Below are positions 24,351 through 33,099 of a DNA stretch of 64,000 nucleotides, in pieces; position 1 is the first letter of the stretch, and the number at the start of each line of letters is the position of its first letter. A model generated the notes under the pieces. That model did not search any database and had not been told where the DNA came from. It worked only from the letters and a program-made list of their open reading frames with translations. Position numbers and translations under genes: made by a program. The stretch spans positions 1-64,000 of the forward strand of contig NZ_JQLH01000001.1 of the NCBI RefSeq assembly GCF_000744105.1, in the 5' to 3' direction. This DNA is from Maribacter forsetii DSM 18668. Lineage in GTDB: Bacteria; Bacteroidota; Bacteroidia; Flavobacteriales; Flavobacteriaceae.

Positions 24351-26035
24351 TTAATGTCCTTTAGCTTCAATTGCAAACTCACATTACCTTGCCATTCATT
24401 TTCATCAATAGAGAAAACAGCGCTAAAAGGTTTTCTACCCGTTACTAATGAAAGTTTATCGCCCATATTAAAGCCGATACCATCAATTCTATGACTGTCT
24501 TGCTGAACCACAGAAACTTTTAAATGTGCTTCTTCTTTACCTACACCTTTTGCGTAACCAGTATCATGTAAATCTTCTGCCATAAATATTGGCGACATAT
24601 TACCGGGACCAAAAGGGGCAAATTGCTTTAGAATTCGCATTAACTTAGGTGTAATATCTTTTAATTCTATTACGGTATCTATTGTAATTTCAGGTATCAA
24701 CATTTGTGGGTCAATACTCTCTTTCACCACCTTCTCAAACTGATGCTTAAAATTATTATACTGCGCTTCTAATAAGGTTAAACCTGCGGCATATTTATGC
24801 CCGCCAAATTGTTCAATATAATCTGCACAACCTTCTAAAGCATTGTACACATCAAAACCTCTAACTGATCTTGCCGATGCTGCCAACTTATCGCCACTTT
24901 TTGTAAAAACCAGCGTTGGTCTATAGTAGGTTTCCGTTAACCTTGATGCTACAATACCAATAACTCCTTTATGCCAAGTATCTTTATAAACTACAGAAGT
25001 AAAACCTTCTTCCTCCTGATTTTCTTGAATTTGCCCTAGTGCCTCAATCGTAATTTCCTGATCTAGCCCTCTTCTATCGGTATTGAATTTTTCAATTTCA
25101 GAAGCGAATTGTATGGCTTGATTCATATTGGTTTCGGTCAATAAGTTTACTGCATATTGACCATGTTTCATTCTACCGGCTGCATTAATTCTAGGTGCAA
25201 TAATGAAAACCACGTCTGTAATGGTAAGTTCTTTCTTATTGATTTGATCAATAATAGCTTTAAAACCGATTCTAGGTCGCTGATTGATAACTTGCAAGCC
25301 ATAAAAAGCCAATATTCGATTCTCTCCAGTAATCGGTACAATATCCGCTCCTATCGCAGTCGCCACTAAATCAAGGTAATAGATAACATCGTCAATAGTT
25401 TCTCCTCTACGTGAACCTAAAGCTTGAATCAATTTAAAACCTACTCCGCAGCCACACAATTCATCATACGGATATGAACAATCTTCTCTTTTTGGGTCTA
25501 AAACTGCTATTGCACTCGGTAATATTGTACCGGGTCTATGGTGGTCACAAATGATAAAATCGATTCCCTTTTCTTTGGCATACGCTACTTTGTCAATTGC
25601 TTTCACTCCACAGTCCAACGCAACAATCAATGTAAACCCATTATCCTCTGCAAAATCGATTCCTTTATATGATACTCCATACCCCTCATCATACCGATCC
25701 GGAATATAAGTTGCCACATTAGGATAGTAGCTTAATAGATATGATGACATTAAAGCTACGGCCGTAGTACCATCTACATCATAATCACCATACACCAAAA
25801 TGTTTTCTCCGTTGGCAATGGCTTTTTCAATTCTCTCTACCGCAATATCCATGTCCTTCATTAGAAAAGGATCATGTAAATCTTCTAACTGCGGACGAAA
25901 GAAATTCTTAGCCTCTTCATAGGTAGAAATACCTCTTTGCAATAATAGCTGCGCCACCAAAGCATCGACATTTAACGCATCGGCTAAAGCATCGATATCT
26001 TTTTGTTTCGGTTTTGGTTTAATTGTCCAGCGCAT
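24347..26035 (-). CDS. recJ: Single-stranded-DNA-specific exonuclease RecJ
   Basis: The protein is 562 aa. The DHH phosphoesterase motifs are clear: VYGDYDVDGTTAVAL, VALDCGVKA, FIICDHHRPG, PRINAAGRM, and the DHHA1-type FGGHKYAAGLTL near residue 415. RecJ degrades ssDNA 5'-3' in recombination and repair. The length and order are normal. Upstream gene of the recJ-VOC pair. Confidence 0.95.
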   Translation of the reverse strand: MRWTIKPKPKQKDIDALADALNVDALVAQLLLQRGISTYEEAKNFFRPQLEDLHDPFLMKDMDIAVERIEKAIANGENILVYGDYDVDGTTAVALMSSYLLSYYPNVATYIPDRYDEGYGVSYKGIDFAEDNGFTLIVALDCGVKAIDKVAYAKEKGIDFIICDHHRPGTILPSAIAVLDPKREDCSYPYDELCGCGVGFKLIQALGSRRGETIDDVIYYLDLVATAIGADIVPITGENRILAFYGLQVINQRPRIGFKAIIDQINKKELTITDVVFIIAPRINAAGRMKHGQYAVNLLTETNMNQAIQFASEIEKFNTDRRGLDQEITIEALGQIQENQEEEGFTSVVYKDTWHKGVIGIVASRLTETYYRPTLVFTKSGDKLAASARSVRGFDVYNALEGCADYIEQFGGHKYAAGLTLLEAQYNNFKHQFEKVVKESIDPQMLIPEITIDTVIELKDITPKLMRILKQFAPFGPGNMSPIFMAEDLHDTGYAKGVGKEEAHLKVSVVQQDSHRIDGIGFNMGDKLSLVTGRKPFSAVFSIDENEWQGNVSLQLKLKDIK

Positions 26036-26040
26036 TCTAG

Positions 26041-26135
26041 TCAGTATTCAGTTTACAGTTTCAGTTGGCAGTTCTTTAAATTCAAACTCAAATATCAAAT
26101 TTCTCAGTTGGCAGTATCAGTTGTCAGTATTTAGA
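26041..26135. repeat. Degenerate heptamer-like repeats (TTGGCAG / CAGTTTN)
   Basis: Upstream of recJ the DNA reads as decayed CAGTTTA, CAGTTTC, AGTTGGCAG and GGCAGTATCAGTTGTCAG units. They resemble the clean TTGGCTG array at 26771 and are probably an older array of the same kind. Confidence 0.45.
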
Positions 26136-26148
26136 GTATAATCGATAT

Positions 26149-26237
26149 CGTCTTTGCGAGGCACGAAGCAATCTCTCAATTAGCTGTACCAAACAAACAG
26201 ATTGCTTCTACCGATTGCTATCGGAATCGCAATGACG
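26149..26237. repeat. Palindromic REP/MITE-like element, complete copy
   Basis: Outer inverted ends CGTCTTTGCGA and TCGCAATGACG (one mismatch) and inner inverted ends GAAGCAATCT and AGATTGCTTC (perfect) enclose about 90 bp. Elements of the form TTGCGAGGCACGAAGCAATC are widespread non-coding repeats in bacterial genomes. It lies just downstream of osmC. A half copy is at 27656-27681. Confidence 0.75.
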
Positions 26238-26239
26238 TC

Positions 26240-26668
26240 TTATTTTGTATGAAAAACAGTCTCAATCTCTAGCTCGGCAAATTGTCTGAACATCTCCATT
26301 ACTCCGCAATATTTTTCGACAGATAGGTCTACTGCTCTTTGTAATTTTTTCTCGGCTAAATTTGCGCCATGAAAATGGTATTCTATAACTACTTTGTCAT
26401 AAAACTTAGGATGCTCATCTGTTAGGTTTGCGATTGTTTCTATGTGAAAATCATCTACTTCCAGCTTCATCTTCTTGAACATTGCCGCGACATCTAAGCC
26501 AGAACAACCAGCTAATGAAGACAACATCAATGCCTTTGGTCTTAAACCACTACCATCACCACCGTCTTCTTTTGCAATATCTATTCGTAAAGAATGCCCT
26601 GAAGGATTATTACTTTCAAAGGACATGTTGCCCAACCACTTTGTGCTAATATGATTTGTTGTACTCAT
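26240..26668 (-). CDS. OsmC-family protein
   Basis: The protein is 142 aa with both redox cysteines of the family: LSSLAGCSGLDVAAMF (first Cys near residue 54) and VEKYCGVMEM (second near 122). These proteins reduce organic hydroperoxides in the cytoplasm or are close relatives. The length is normal. Confidence 0.88.
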   Translation of the reverse strand: MSTTNHISTKWLGNMSFESNNPSGHSLRIDIAKEDGGDGSGLRPKALMLSSLAGCSGLDVAAMFKKMKLEVDDFHIETIANLTDEHPKFYDKVVIEYHFHGANLAEKKLQRAVDLSVEKYCGVMEMFRQFAELEIETVFHTK

Positions 26669-27284
26669 AATTTTATGTTTTTTGTAGGGTACAAAAATAC
26701 GATAATATAGGCTGTGTTAGTGGTAAGATAAAACACAAGTGCAAACTCAAAAATCAAATTCAATTTTTGTTTGGCTGTTGGCTGTTGGCTGTTGGCTGTT
26801 GGCTGTTGGAAAATAAAAATCGTTTTTTAGAAGTGCAAGACTAACTGTTTCTATCAAAACTTTTTTCCAGTTGTCTCTGTTGTCAGTTTGAGTAGTTTTT
26901 AATTCAATTTTTCATTGACTTGAAAAATGCATGCCCGCCGGTTAGGAGGGTATCTATAACCCTTCGGCTGAGTTCAGGACATCGCCTTTAGAACATGATT
27001 GCTTCTCGATACTAATTTTCTCGTGCCTCCAAAATTCACTCGAAGTGACATTGAAACCTTCAATACAAATTGTTTTTATACATCTCAAAGTCAAAAAACA
27101 TAAAAATTTCAAGCAATATTTCTGTAGTTTATTCTTTTTATCCAATTACCCACAACTAGTTTAAAATCAATTACTTAAATTCTATTATTAGCCACTATCA
27201 GTCTATTTGTGTTTTATATATAGATGAATTGGTTTTATTACCGATTTTTCATGTTAAACGAAAAAATATTGATAAAAATTAGAA
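26669..27284. other. Gene-poor, repeat-rich gap
   Basis: No supported gene. It contains the TTGGCTG array (26771-26809) and a decayed palindromic element at about 26930-27055 with TTCGGCTGAGTTCAGGACA, TGCTTCTCGATACTAA and CACTCGAAGTGACATTG, which resembles flavobacterial intergenic repeats. The rest is plain AT-rich sequence. The short frame at 26954-27145 is inside the repeat. Confidence 0.6.
26771..26809. repeat. Heptamer array (TTGGCTG x5)
   Basis: Five perfect TTGGCTG units plus TTGG, about 100 nt upstream of the osmC start. It is a second, unrelated heptamer from that at 6744/8404. Confidence 0.9.
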
Positions 27285-27446
27285 ATGGAAAAGTTCTTAA
27301 CGCAAAATTTTAAAAACATCATTGCTTTTCTTTTAATTGTAATTAGCCTAATTATTCTCTTAGGAGGAGACGCGAAAATTTCAAATAATCTTCAGAATTG
27401 TTTGTACGGCTTAATAATAGCTTGTACAACATACTTATTCAAATGA
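27285..27446 (+). CDS. 53-aa membrane mini-protein, first of an overlapping pair
   Basis: Starts MEKFLTQNFKNIIAFLLIVI. It has one strong hydrophobic helix (FLLIVISLIILL), a polar loop, then a second hydrophobic stretch (YGLIIACTTYLF). The stop overlaps the next start as ATGA. Family unknown. Confidence 0.45.
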   Translation: MEKFLTQNFKNIIAFLLIVISLIILLGGDAKISNNLQNCLYGLIIACTTYLFK

Positions 27447-27610
27447 ACATCTTAAATAAGTTGGAAGGAAAATACATTTACAAATCAATTCGTTTGATAC
27501 TATTATCATCTGTAATACCAATCATCATAGTTTTTACCATGCTATTAATTTTTGTTCCGAACAGGATATTTGAAATTTTGAGAATTATTAATTCGTTACC
27601 CTTTTTGTGA
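27443..27610 (+). CDS. 55-aa membrane mini-protein, second of an overlapping pair
   Basis: Starts MNILNKLEGKYIYKS, followed by one long hydrophobic segment (LILLSSVIPIIIVFTMLLIF) and a short tail (NRIFEILRIINSLPFL). I chose the ATG at 27443 because it overlaps the upstream stop by 4 nt, the usual sign of coupled translation. Function unknown. Confidence 0.45.
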   Translation: MNILNKLEGKYIYKSIRLILLSSVIPIIIVFTMLLIFVPNRIFEILRIINSLPFL

Positions 27611-27655
27611 ACAGGAGGTCTTTAGATTAAATTTAAAGGATAATCTAAAATAAGC

Positions 27656-27681
27656 AGATTGCTTCGTGCCTCGCAATTGCG
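27656..27681. repeat. Half copy of the REP/MITE-like element
   Basis: AGATTGCTTCGTGCCTCGCA matches, in inverted orientation, the left half of the element at 26149-26237. The right half is missing. Confidence 0.7.
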
Positions 27682-27683
27682 TT

Positions 27684-28256
27684 TTATTTTAAAATCTTAG
27701 CCACTAATTTCTGCAACTCCCCAACAACCTCATCTTCAAACCATGGATTCTTTCCTCTCCAAAAATGATTTACAGGTGATGGATGTGGTAAGAGAAAAAA
27801 CTTTGGCAGGTATTCTTTATAGTGCAATACATTCTCCGTCAAGTTCTTTTTGGCTTGCTTACCTAAGTATTGATCTTGAGAGTATTTACCGATCAGTAAA
27901 ATGAGCTGTACATTTTTGAATTGGTCCCATATCTGAGAATGCCATAAGGGGGCACATTCTTTTCTAGGTGGTAAATCGCCGGTCTTTCCCTTTCCCGGAT
28001 AACAAAAACCCATGGGTAACACTGCAAAATTATCAGGGTTATAAAATACCTCTTCGTTTACACCAAGCCACTCTCTAAGTTTTTTACCACTTGGGTCATC
28101 CCAAGCTTTGTTTTCAACATGGGCTTTTCTACCCGGCGCCTGACTTACCAATATAATTTTAGAATTGTTAGTACCCGCAACAATAGGTCTTGGTTCTAAT
28201 GGCAAATGTGCCTTACAAACCTCGCAACCTCTTATTTCAGCTAATAATTCTTGCAC
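27684..28256 (-). CDS. Uracil-DNA glycosylase family protein
   Basis: The protein is 190 aa. An N-terminal CEVC pair, ILVSQAPGRKAH (motif like GEAPG), a middle LPMGFCYPGKG, and C-terminal HPSPVNHFWRG are the marks of the family 4/5-like glycosylases. It should remove uracil from DNA. The iron-sulphur cluster Cys set cannot be fully confirmed from the sequence. Confidence 0.85.
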   Translation of the reverse strand: MQELLAEIRGCEVCKAHLPLEPRPIVAGTNNSKIILVSQAPGRKAHVENKAWDDPSGKKLREWLGVNEEVFYNPDNFAVLPMGFCYPGKGKTGDLPPRKECAPLWHSQIWDQFKNVQLILLIGKYSQDQYLGKQAKKNLTENVLHYKEYLPKFFLLPHPSPVNHFWRGKNPWFEDEVVGELQKLVAKILK

Positions 28257-28333
28257 GTTATATTTCTATTGAATTAAATGTTTATAATAAATACTAACGA
28301 ATTACCTTCTAGCCATGATAAATTAGATTGCCT

Positions 28334-28678
28334 CTAAAGCAACTTTAATGCTTCACCATCAAAAGACAATCCTTCAAAACCTGTTTCCATAAAGTTTCTA
28401 ATATTTTGATGAGAGCTTCCTTTAAGGTCTAACAATACCTCATCAAAATAATATTGACCAAAACAAGTCAAAGTTTCTTCTTTTGAAAGTCCTTCTTTAA
28501 TTGCAAAAGAGAACAATTTACACGAACCTGAGTTCTGACCAACCTCATTTCTAACTTTACCATTGGTATAAGCGGTTGGTGTAAATGCATATTTAGAATC
28601 GATAGCCACCATAGTCTCTGAAAAGGAAATCTCTCTAGGACTAATAGCTAATTTTTTCTTGAATTCTTCTAGGGTCAT
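28334..28678 (-). CDS. HopJ-family protein
   Basis: The protein is 114 aa with the HopJ pattern: PREISFSETMVAIDSKYAFTP, FTNGKV-like NGKVRNEVGQNSGSCKLFSF, LFGQYY-like CFGQYYFDEVL. The name comes from a Pseudomonas effector, but the family is widespread in bacteria without type III secretion, and none is visible here. Role unknown, cytoplasmic. Confidence 0.8.
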   Translation of the reverse strand: MTLEEFKKKLAISPREISFSETMVAIDSKYAFTPTAYTNGKVRNEVGQNSGSCKLFSFAIKEGLSKEETLTCFGQYYFDEVLLDLKGSSHQNIRNFMETGFEGLSFDGEALKLL

Positions 28679-28712
28679 GGTTGGTTATTTAGATTTTTAA
28701 ATAGTCATCAAA

Positions 28713-29684
28713 TTAAATATTGATATTCAAATATAATGAAACCCTATTTTTTACTTCAACTTTTCCTTCGTTCAAATTTTGAGATATTGGTAACATACTT
28801 GAAATGCCCAATGCATACCTGTTGTAGTTTGCCTCTAGCCCAAATCTAGCAAAATACACATCGCCACCTGTGTCAGGAACAGCAAAATCAAACTCTTTAT
28901 TTTCGGCGAAGAACTCTGCTCCCAAACCTGCTTGTGGAGTAAGCGATACCGATGGAGACAGGTAATAGGTTTTATAGGTATTCAATGTTGCATTCCATTG
29001 ATTTCCGAACAAATAATTTTTACTGTTCTCCGTTTTTATCGTGTAGTTCAATAGGGCGGCAAAACCCCAATTTCTATGTGTAATACCATAATTTGCAGCT
29101 AAAATATAATCCCAACTTCCCGTTCCTAATTGAAAACCAGGGTTAACACTGCCTTCATTATTGGCTGCATCAAAAGTTCCTGTTGGTAATTTTATACCTC
29201 CGCCAATTTGTAAAGCATGTTCTGGTTTTATTGAAATTATACTATCGGCAGTCTGCTTAAGTACATTGTAATATGCTAAAACCGTAGCATCACCAATACC
29301 GTTTATAGTCTGCTCTGTATTATCTACAAATGTTCTATTGTGTGAATGATAGGGGAGTATGGCATTTACCAAAAATCTGTCTCCAATCGGGAATTTTCCC
29401 CACGCCTGTACGGTATTGAAATTCTCATTTATCCATGGCGAATTATCAAAAATACCATCGCGAGAACGGTACTTCTGACCAATATATCTAAGTCCTACAA
29501 AGTTATTATTCAATCCGGTTCCAAAACCCATACTTCCTCCATTGCCACCACACCCACAGGTATCGCAGAAATATTCATATGCTGTATTTTTCCAGATACA
29601 CTCGGTTGTTTCTTCTGGTAAATCATTTGCTTGGGCAGTAAAAAATCCGCCAAGCACAAGTATACTTATTATTATTTTTTTCAT
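28713..29684 (-). CDS. Outer-membrane beta-barrel protein with Cys-rich lead, MbnP/MbnH-linked
   Basis: The protein is 323 aa. A signal peptide (IISILVLGGFFTAQA) is followed by a Cys-rich segment, FCDTCGCGGNGG, a plausible copper site. The rest alternates polar and aromatic residues in short strands with many Asn/Tyr turns and ends in VSLYLNINI, as porin-type barrels do. It lies 3 nt downstream of the MbnH-like gene. It could be the outer-membrane passage for the metal bound by MbnP (inference). Confidence 0.7.
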   Translation of the reverse strand: MKKIIISILVLGGFFTAQANDLPEETTECIWKNTAYEYFCDTCGCGGNGGSMGFGTGLNNNFVGLRYIGQKYRSRDGIFDNSPWINENFNTVQAWGKFPIGDRFLVNAILPYHSHNRTFVDNTEQTINGIGDATVLAYYNVLKQTADSIISIKPEHALQIGGGIKLPTGTFDAANNEGSVNPGFQLGTGSWDYILAANYGITHRNWGFAALLNYTIKTENSKNYLFGNQWNATLNTYKTYYLSPSVSLTPQAGLGAEFFAENKEFDFAVPDTGGDVYFARFGLEANYNRYALGISSMLPISQNLNEGKVEVKNRVSLYLNINI

Positions 29685-29687
29685 TTT

Positions 29688-30725
29688 TTAATATTCTGAA
29701 AATCGTTCGTCATTTATAAAAGTATCATCCGTCAAAATTTCAAAAAAAGCTAATAATCCCTCTTTTTCTGTATCATTTAATGCTATTCCTAATCCGTCAT
29801 CGGTGCGTAAAGAATCATCCAACGTTTCTGATTCTATCATGCCATTGGTATAAAAATTCAATACCGATTCTAGACTTCCAAACCTACCATCATGCATGTA
29901 AGGCGCGGTCAGTGATACGTTTCTTAAACTTGGCACTTTAAATTTATAATTGTCACTATCGCTACCGCTCACCTCGGCTCTGCCAATATCATTTAATTGT
30001 GGATTTGGTGGCAAGCCATTGTTTCTAAAACTGCCATCGGTAAATAGATCAGTTGCGTGACATGTAGCGCACTTCTGTTGAAACACTTCTAGACCATATG
30101 CCTCTTGCTCAGTCAATTCTCCTCCTTCTTCATTCCGCACATATTTATCATACTTAGAATTAGAAGAAATCATCATGACCATAAACTGAGATATCGCTTT
30201 TAGAAAGTTCTCGGCATTTACGCCACCTTCCTCAAAAGCCATTTCAAATTCTTTTTGATACTCGGCATCTGCTATCAGTTTATTGATAACCCCTGTCATG
30301 GTTTCACCCATCTCCACTTCATTAGTGATAGGAATTATTGGAAAGAGGTCTAAATGCGATGTAGCACCATCCCAAGCGAATTCATTAAAGAATGCCATAT
30401 TAGATATGGTAGGCGTATTTCTTGTACCCTCCAAATCATTTACACCGTGACTAAACTGATGTCCGTGGTGAGTGAAAGCAGAACTCTGTTCATGACAAAA
30501 GCCACATGATATAAACCCACTTGAAGATAGTTTACCATCATAGAATAATTTCTTACCCAGCTCAAATCCTAATTGTGTTGGCGGATTAGCCTCAATATCA
30601 TAAGTCAATTCAGGAAAATTCTCTGGAACTTCTACCGTTAAAAGTGTGTTCTCAATAACCACATAATCATCATCATTACAAGACACCAAAAACACGGACA
30701 GTAATACCCAAAATAGATATTTCAT
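29688..30725 (-). CDS. MbnH-like di-heme cytochrome c peroxidase (MauG family)
   Basis: The protein is 345 aa, a lipoprotein (LLSVFLVSCNDDD). The two heme sites are CGFCH at residues 74-78 and CATCH at 219-223, with TRNTPTISNMAFFNEFAWDG, PSLRNVSLTAPYMHDG and GRFGSLESVLNFY between and after. In the characterised MbnH, the di-heme enzyme oxidises a tryptophan of its partner MbnP. The partner is the next gene upstream, so the same chemistry is expected here. Periplasmic/surface. Confidence 0.85.
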   Translation of the reverse strand: MKYLFWVLLSVFLVSCNDDDYVVIENTLLTVEVPENFPELTYDIEANPPTQLGFELGKKLFYDGKLSSSGFISCGFCHEQSSAFTHHGHQFSHGVNDLEGTRNTPTISNMAFFNEFAWDGATSHLDLFPIIPITNEVEMGETMTGVINKLIADAEYQKEFEMAFEEGGVNAENFLKAISQFMVMMISSNSKYDKYVRNEEGGELTEQEAYGLEVFQQKCATCHATDLFTDGSFRNNGLPPNPQLNDIGRAEVSGSDSDNYKFKVPSLRNVSLTAPYMHDGRFGSLESVLNFYTNGMIESETLDDSLRTDDGLGIALNDTEKEGLLAFFEILTDDTFINDERFSEY

Positions 30726-30743
30726 CTGTTATATTTTAAAGTA

Positions 30744-30766
30744 GGGTCGCCCAAAATGAGCGACCC
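30744..30766 (-). terminator. Hairpin between mbnP-like and mbnH-like genes
   Basis: GGGTCGC and GCGACCC pair perfectly (7 bp, 9-nt loop) in the 52-nt gap. There is no T run, so it is more likely a stability or attenuation hairpin than a full terminator. Confidence 0.45.
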
Positions 30767-30777
30767 CCCTAATTAAT

Positions 30778-31581
30778 TTAGTGTGAATGTTCCGAACCGT
30801 TGTGTACGTGATCAACAGAAAACATGCTTGCAGTATTCAAAGCAACTTGTGGCGACTTTTCTTCGCTTACCATAATAACCGATTGCTCTGTAAGAGACAG
30901 TTTATTTTCTCCATCTAAAATAGCATTGGCATCTGCTACCAAATGTATAATAGGCGACATTTCATCGCTGACCAAAGCATCTGTACCCAAGCTTAAGGTT
31001 ACTTCTTTGTAGTTGTCCAAACTAGATCCGTGGCTACCCATGTGTACTTTAAAATCTGTTGCCTCAGTAATAGTTTCCGAAGTAAAAGTCCCTTCAAAAT
31101 TTAGAAACTTATAACCCGCTTGCCATGACCACATCATATTGGTTTCTTCGGCTACAGTCAAAAAATCTCCTTGACCCTCTGCTCCTTGAAGATACTTTTC
31201 TTGGTCTACACCTATACCAAAAGTTATAGACACATAATTACCTGCTGGTATATTCTCTAACAAGACTTCCGTACTACCCGTTTCTTCACTAGTTACAAAA
31301 TAGCTATCGTCTTTATCGTATGTAAAAACTTCACCTTTGTCATTTGTTAGACTGAAATTACTTACAATGTAATTTAACCTAGTTATTGTCAAAGTTTCGT
31401 TCTGCGAGTTGGTATAACTTGAAGTTGCCAATAATAGATCGTCTGATCCTACACTGTTATCAAACTCAAGAGTTACACTGTTTGTTCCCGTTAACTCTGC
31501 TACCGCGTCATCATCGCTACTACAGCTTACGAATACACTTAATACTAGGGTTACTGCAAAAAATTTATATATAGATTTCAT
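30778..31581 (-). CDS. MbnP-like copper-binding lipoprotein
   Basis: The protein is 267 aa. A lipoprotein signal gives Cys20 in VFVSCSSDD. The MbnP domain runs from LEFDNSVGSDDLLL through NYIVSNFSLTNDKG and GIGVDQEKY to the conserved MWSWQAGYKFLNFEG with W151 and W153. A His-rich tail (HVHNGSEHSH) adds ligands. In the known MbnP one Trp is converted to kynurenine by MbnH and forms part of a Cu(I) site; which Trp would be used here is inference. First gene of the block with mbnH-like and the barrel. Confidence 0.85.
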   Translation of the reverse strand: MKSIYKFFAVTLVLSVFVSCSSDDDAVAELTGTNSVTLEFDNSVGSDDLLLATSSYTNSQNETLTITRLNYIVSNFSLTNDKGEVFTYDKDDSYFVTSEETGSTEVLLENIPAGNYVSITFGIGVDQEKYLQGAEGQGDFLTVAEETNMMWSWQAGYKFLNFEGTFTSETITEATDFKVHMGSHGSSLDNYKEVTLSLGTDALVSDEMSPIIHLVADANAILDGENKLSLTEQSVIMVSEEKSPQVALNTASMFSVDHVHNGSEHSH

Positions 31582-31815
31582 CTGTTGATTTATTAATTAT
31601 TCGGATATAGTACGAGAAACTGTACCTCTGCTTTTAAACAAAAAGTACAACTACGCACTACACCTTAGTTTATGTAATGGTTTCACCTAATTACAATGCA
31701 TTAGGCATGATTTTAAAATAATTGATTGTGTACACGACTACAGATTTTGTGTCGTGGTGTGAGCATATAACAGCATCTGCCTTTTAAATAAGGCATACCT
31801 ATGCTAAGTTGTACT

Positions 31816-32187
31816 TTAAGATAAGGAGTTAGGTGGACGAAAAACAGCTGATATATACTGCTGCTCGTTTAAGTTAGGATGTATTGAAACCACTCTTGTT
31901 TCAACAATCGTACTTTGAAAATTACAATCAAGAATGCTTACAAACCCAATTGGGTATTCACGAAGGTCAGCAGACGGAATATCTTGATGATCTTCTTGCT
32001 GCTGCTTTTTAATCAATTGCGAGAGGTAACATTTACCATCGCAATTTAGCATGGGCTTATCTTTATTGATACACAGTACTTCGGCAATATAATCTTGATT
32101 AATTACATATTCCAACACAGGCAAGACCGGTTTTACCATCGCAGTGAGGTATAACAAGATAAACGTGTATGTGAGAATTTTTTTCAT
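31816..32187 (-). CDS. Small exported Cys-containing protein upstream of the MbnP block
   Basis: The protein is 123 aa. It has a signal-anchor (KILTYTFILLYLTAMVKPVLPVL) followed by CINKDKPMLNCDGKCYLSQL, three cysteines in a C-x10-C-x3-C spacing, and a Gln-rich stretch. Short proteins with this Cys segment are common in Bacteroidota next to copper-related genes. Its family function is unknown. The 234-nt gap to MbnP holds a small hairpin near 31779-31796 and no other gene. Confidence 0.6.
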   Translation of the reverse strand: MKKILTYTFILLYLTAMVKPVLPVLEYVINQDYIAEVLCINKDKPMLNCDGKCYLSQLIKKQQQEDHQDIPSADLREYPIGFVSILDCNFQSTIVETRVVSIHPNLNEQQYISAVFRPPNSLS

Positions 32188-32273
32188 TAATCGCCACGAA
32201 GATAATTCTGATTTTGAAATTTTCTTAACTCTTTATTAGAATTAACACTTAAATCTTTAGAATTTTATTGTTT

Positions 32274-32945
32274 CTACTTATTCCCTCCAACAATAATAAC
32301 AATTTCCCCTTTTGGTGGTTTTTCGGTAAAATGCTTTAGAACTTCTTCTGCAGTACCACGAACAGTTTCTTCGTAAAGTTTGGTAAGTTCCCTTGAAACG
32401 GAAACAGGTCTTTCAGCGCCAAAATATTCCACGAAATTCCCTAAAGTCTTTAATAGCTTATGCGGAGATTCATAGAAGATTATAGTACGTGGCTCTTCTG
32501 CCAATAACTTTAAACGTGTTTGTCTTCCTTTTTTTACGGGCAAAAACCCTTCAAATACAAACTTATCATTAGGTAAACCACTATTGACCAATGCCGGTAC
32601 AAAAGCTGTTGCCCCTGGCAAACATTCAACTTCTACACCTGCTTCAACACAAGCCCTTGTCAAAAGAAATCCGGGATCGGAAATTGCCGGTGTACCCGCA
32701 TCTGAAATTAATGCAATATTTTCTCCTCCCTTCAATTTTTCAACCAAAAAATCTACCATTTTATGCTCATTGTGCATGTGGTGACTTTTCATTTGCGTAC
32801 CAATTTCAAAATGATGCAAGAGCTTTCCGCTAGTACGTGTGTCTTCCGCCAGAATTAAATCCACCTCTTTAAGAACCCTAATAGCCCTTAAGGTCATATC
32901 CTCTAAATTACCGATCGGTGTAGGTACTAAATAAAGTTTTCCCAT
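32274..32945 (-). CDS. rsmI: 16S rRNA (cytidine-1402-2'-O)-methyltransferase RsmI
   Basis: The protein is 223 aa with the tetrapyrrole-methylase fold: MGKLYLVPTPIGNLEDMTLR, LAEDTRTSGKLL, ALISDAGTPAISDPGF, EGFLPVKKGRQ and RTIIFYESPHKLLKTL. It methylates C1402 of 16S rRNA. Start and length are normal for the Bacteroidota form. Confidence 0.93.
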   Translation of the reverse strand: MGKLYLVPTPIGNLEDMTLRAIRVLKEVDLILAEDTRTSGKLLHHFEIGTQMKSHHMHNEHKMVDFLVEKLKGGENIALISDAGTPAISDPGFLLTRACVEAGVEVECLPGATAFVPALVNSGLPNDKFVFEGFLPVKKGRQTRLKLLAEEPRTIIFYESPHKLLKTLGNFVEYFGAERPVSVSRELTKLYEETVRGTAEEVLKHFTEKPPKGEIVIIVGGNK

Positions 32946-33051
32946 GTATTAAAAGTAAAAAACCTCAAAGCTCGCTCGCGAGGTATAGTATTGAAAATTT
33001 AATTTAGATTCCGATGCGATAATTAGAGCATTTAAATCTTAATTATAGCGT

Positions 33052-33077
33052 AAAAAACCCAACACTGGTGCTGGGTT
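33052..33077 (-). terminator. Terminator of the 230-aa unknown gene
   Basis: Minus strand: AACCCAGCAC and TGTTGGGTT pair and run into a T tract, 23 nt after the stop at 33100. Confidence 0.65.
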
Positions 33078-33099
33078 CTTAATACAAATATTGTAATTA

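Noticed and set aside
28334..28678. Type III secretion effector role for HopJ
   Set aside because: No secretion genes are seen in the window and the family is common in bacteria without such systems.
31733..31756. Inverted repeat CACGAC/GTCGTG downstream of the MbnP-linked small gene
   Set aside because: Only 6 bp with a 12-nt spacer and no second copy; likely chance.
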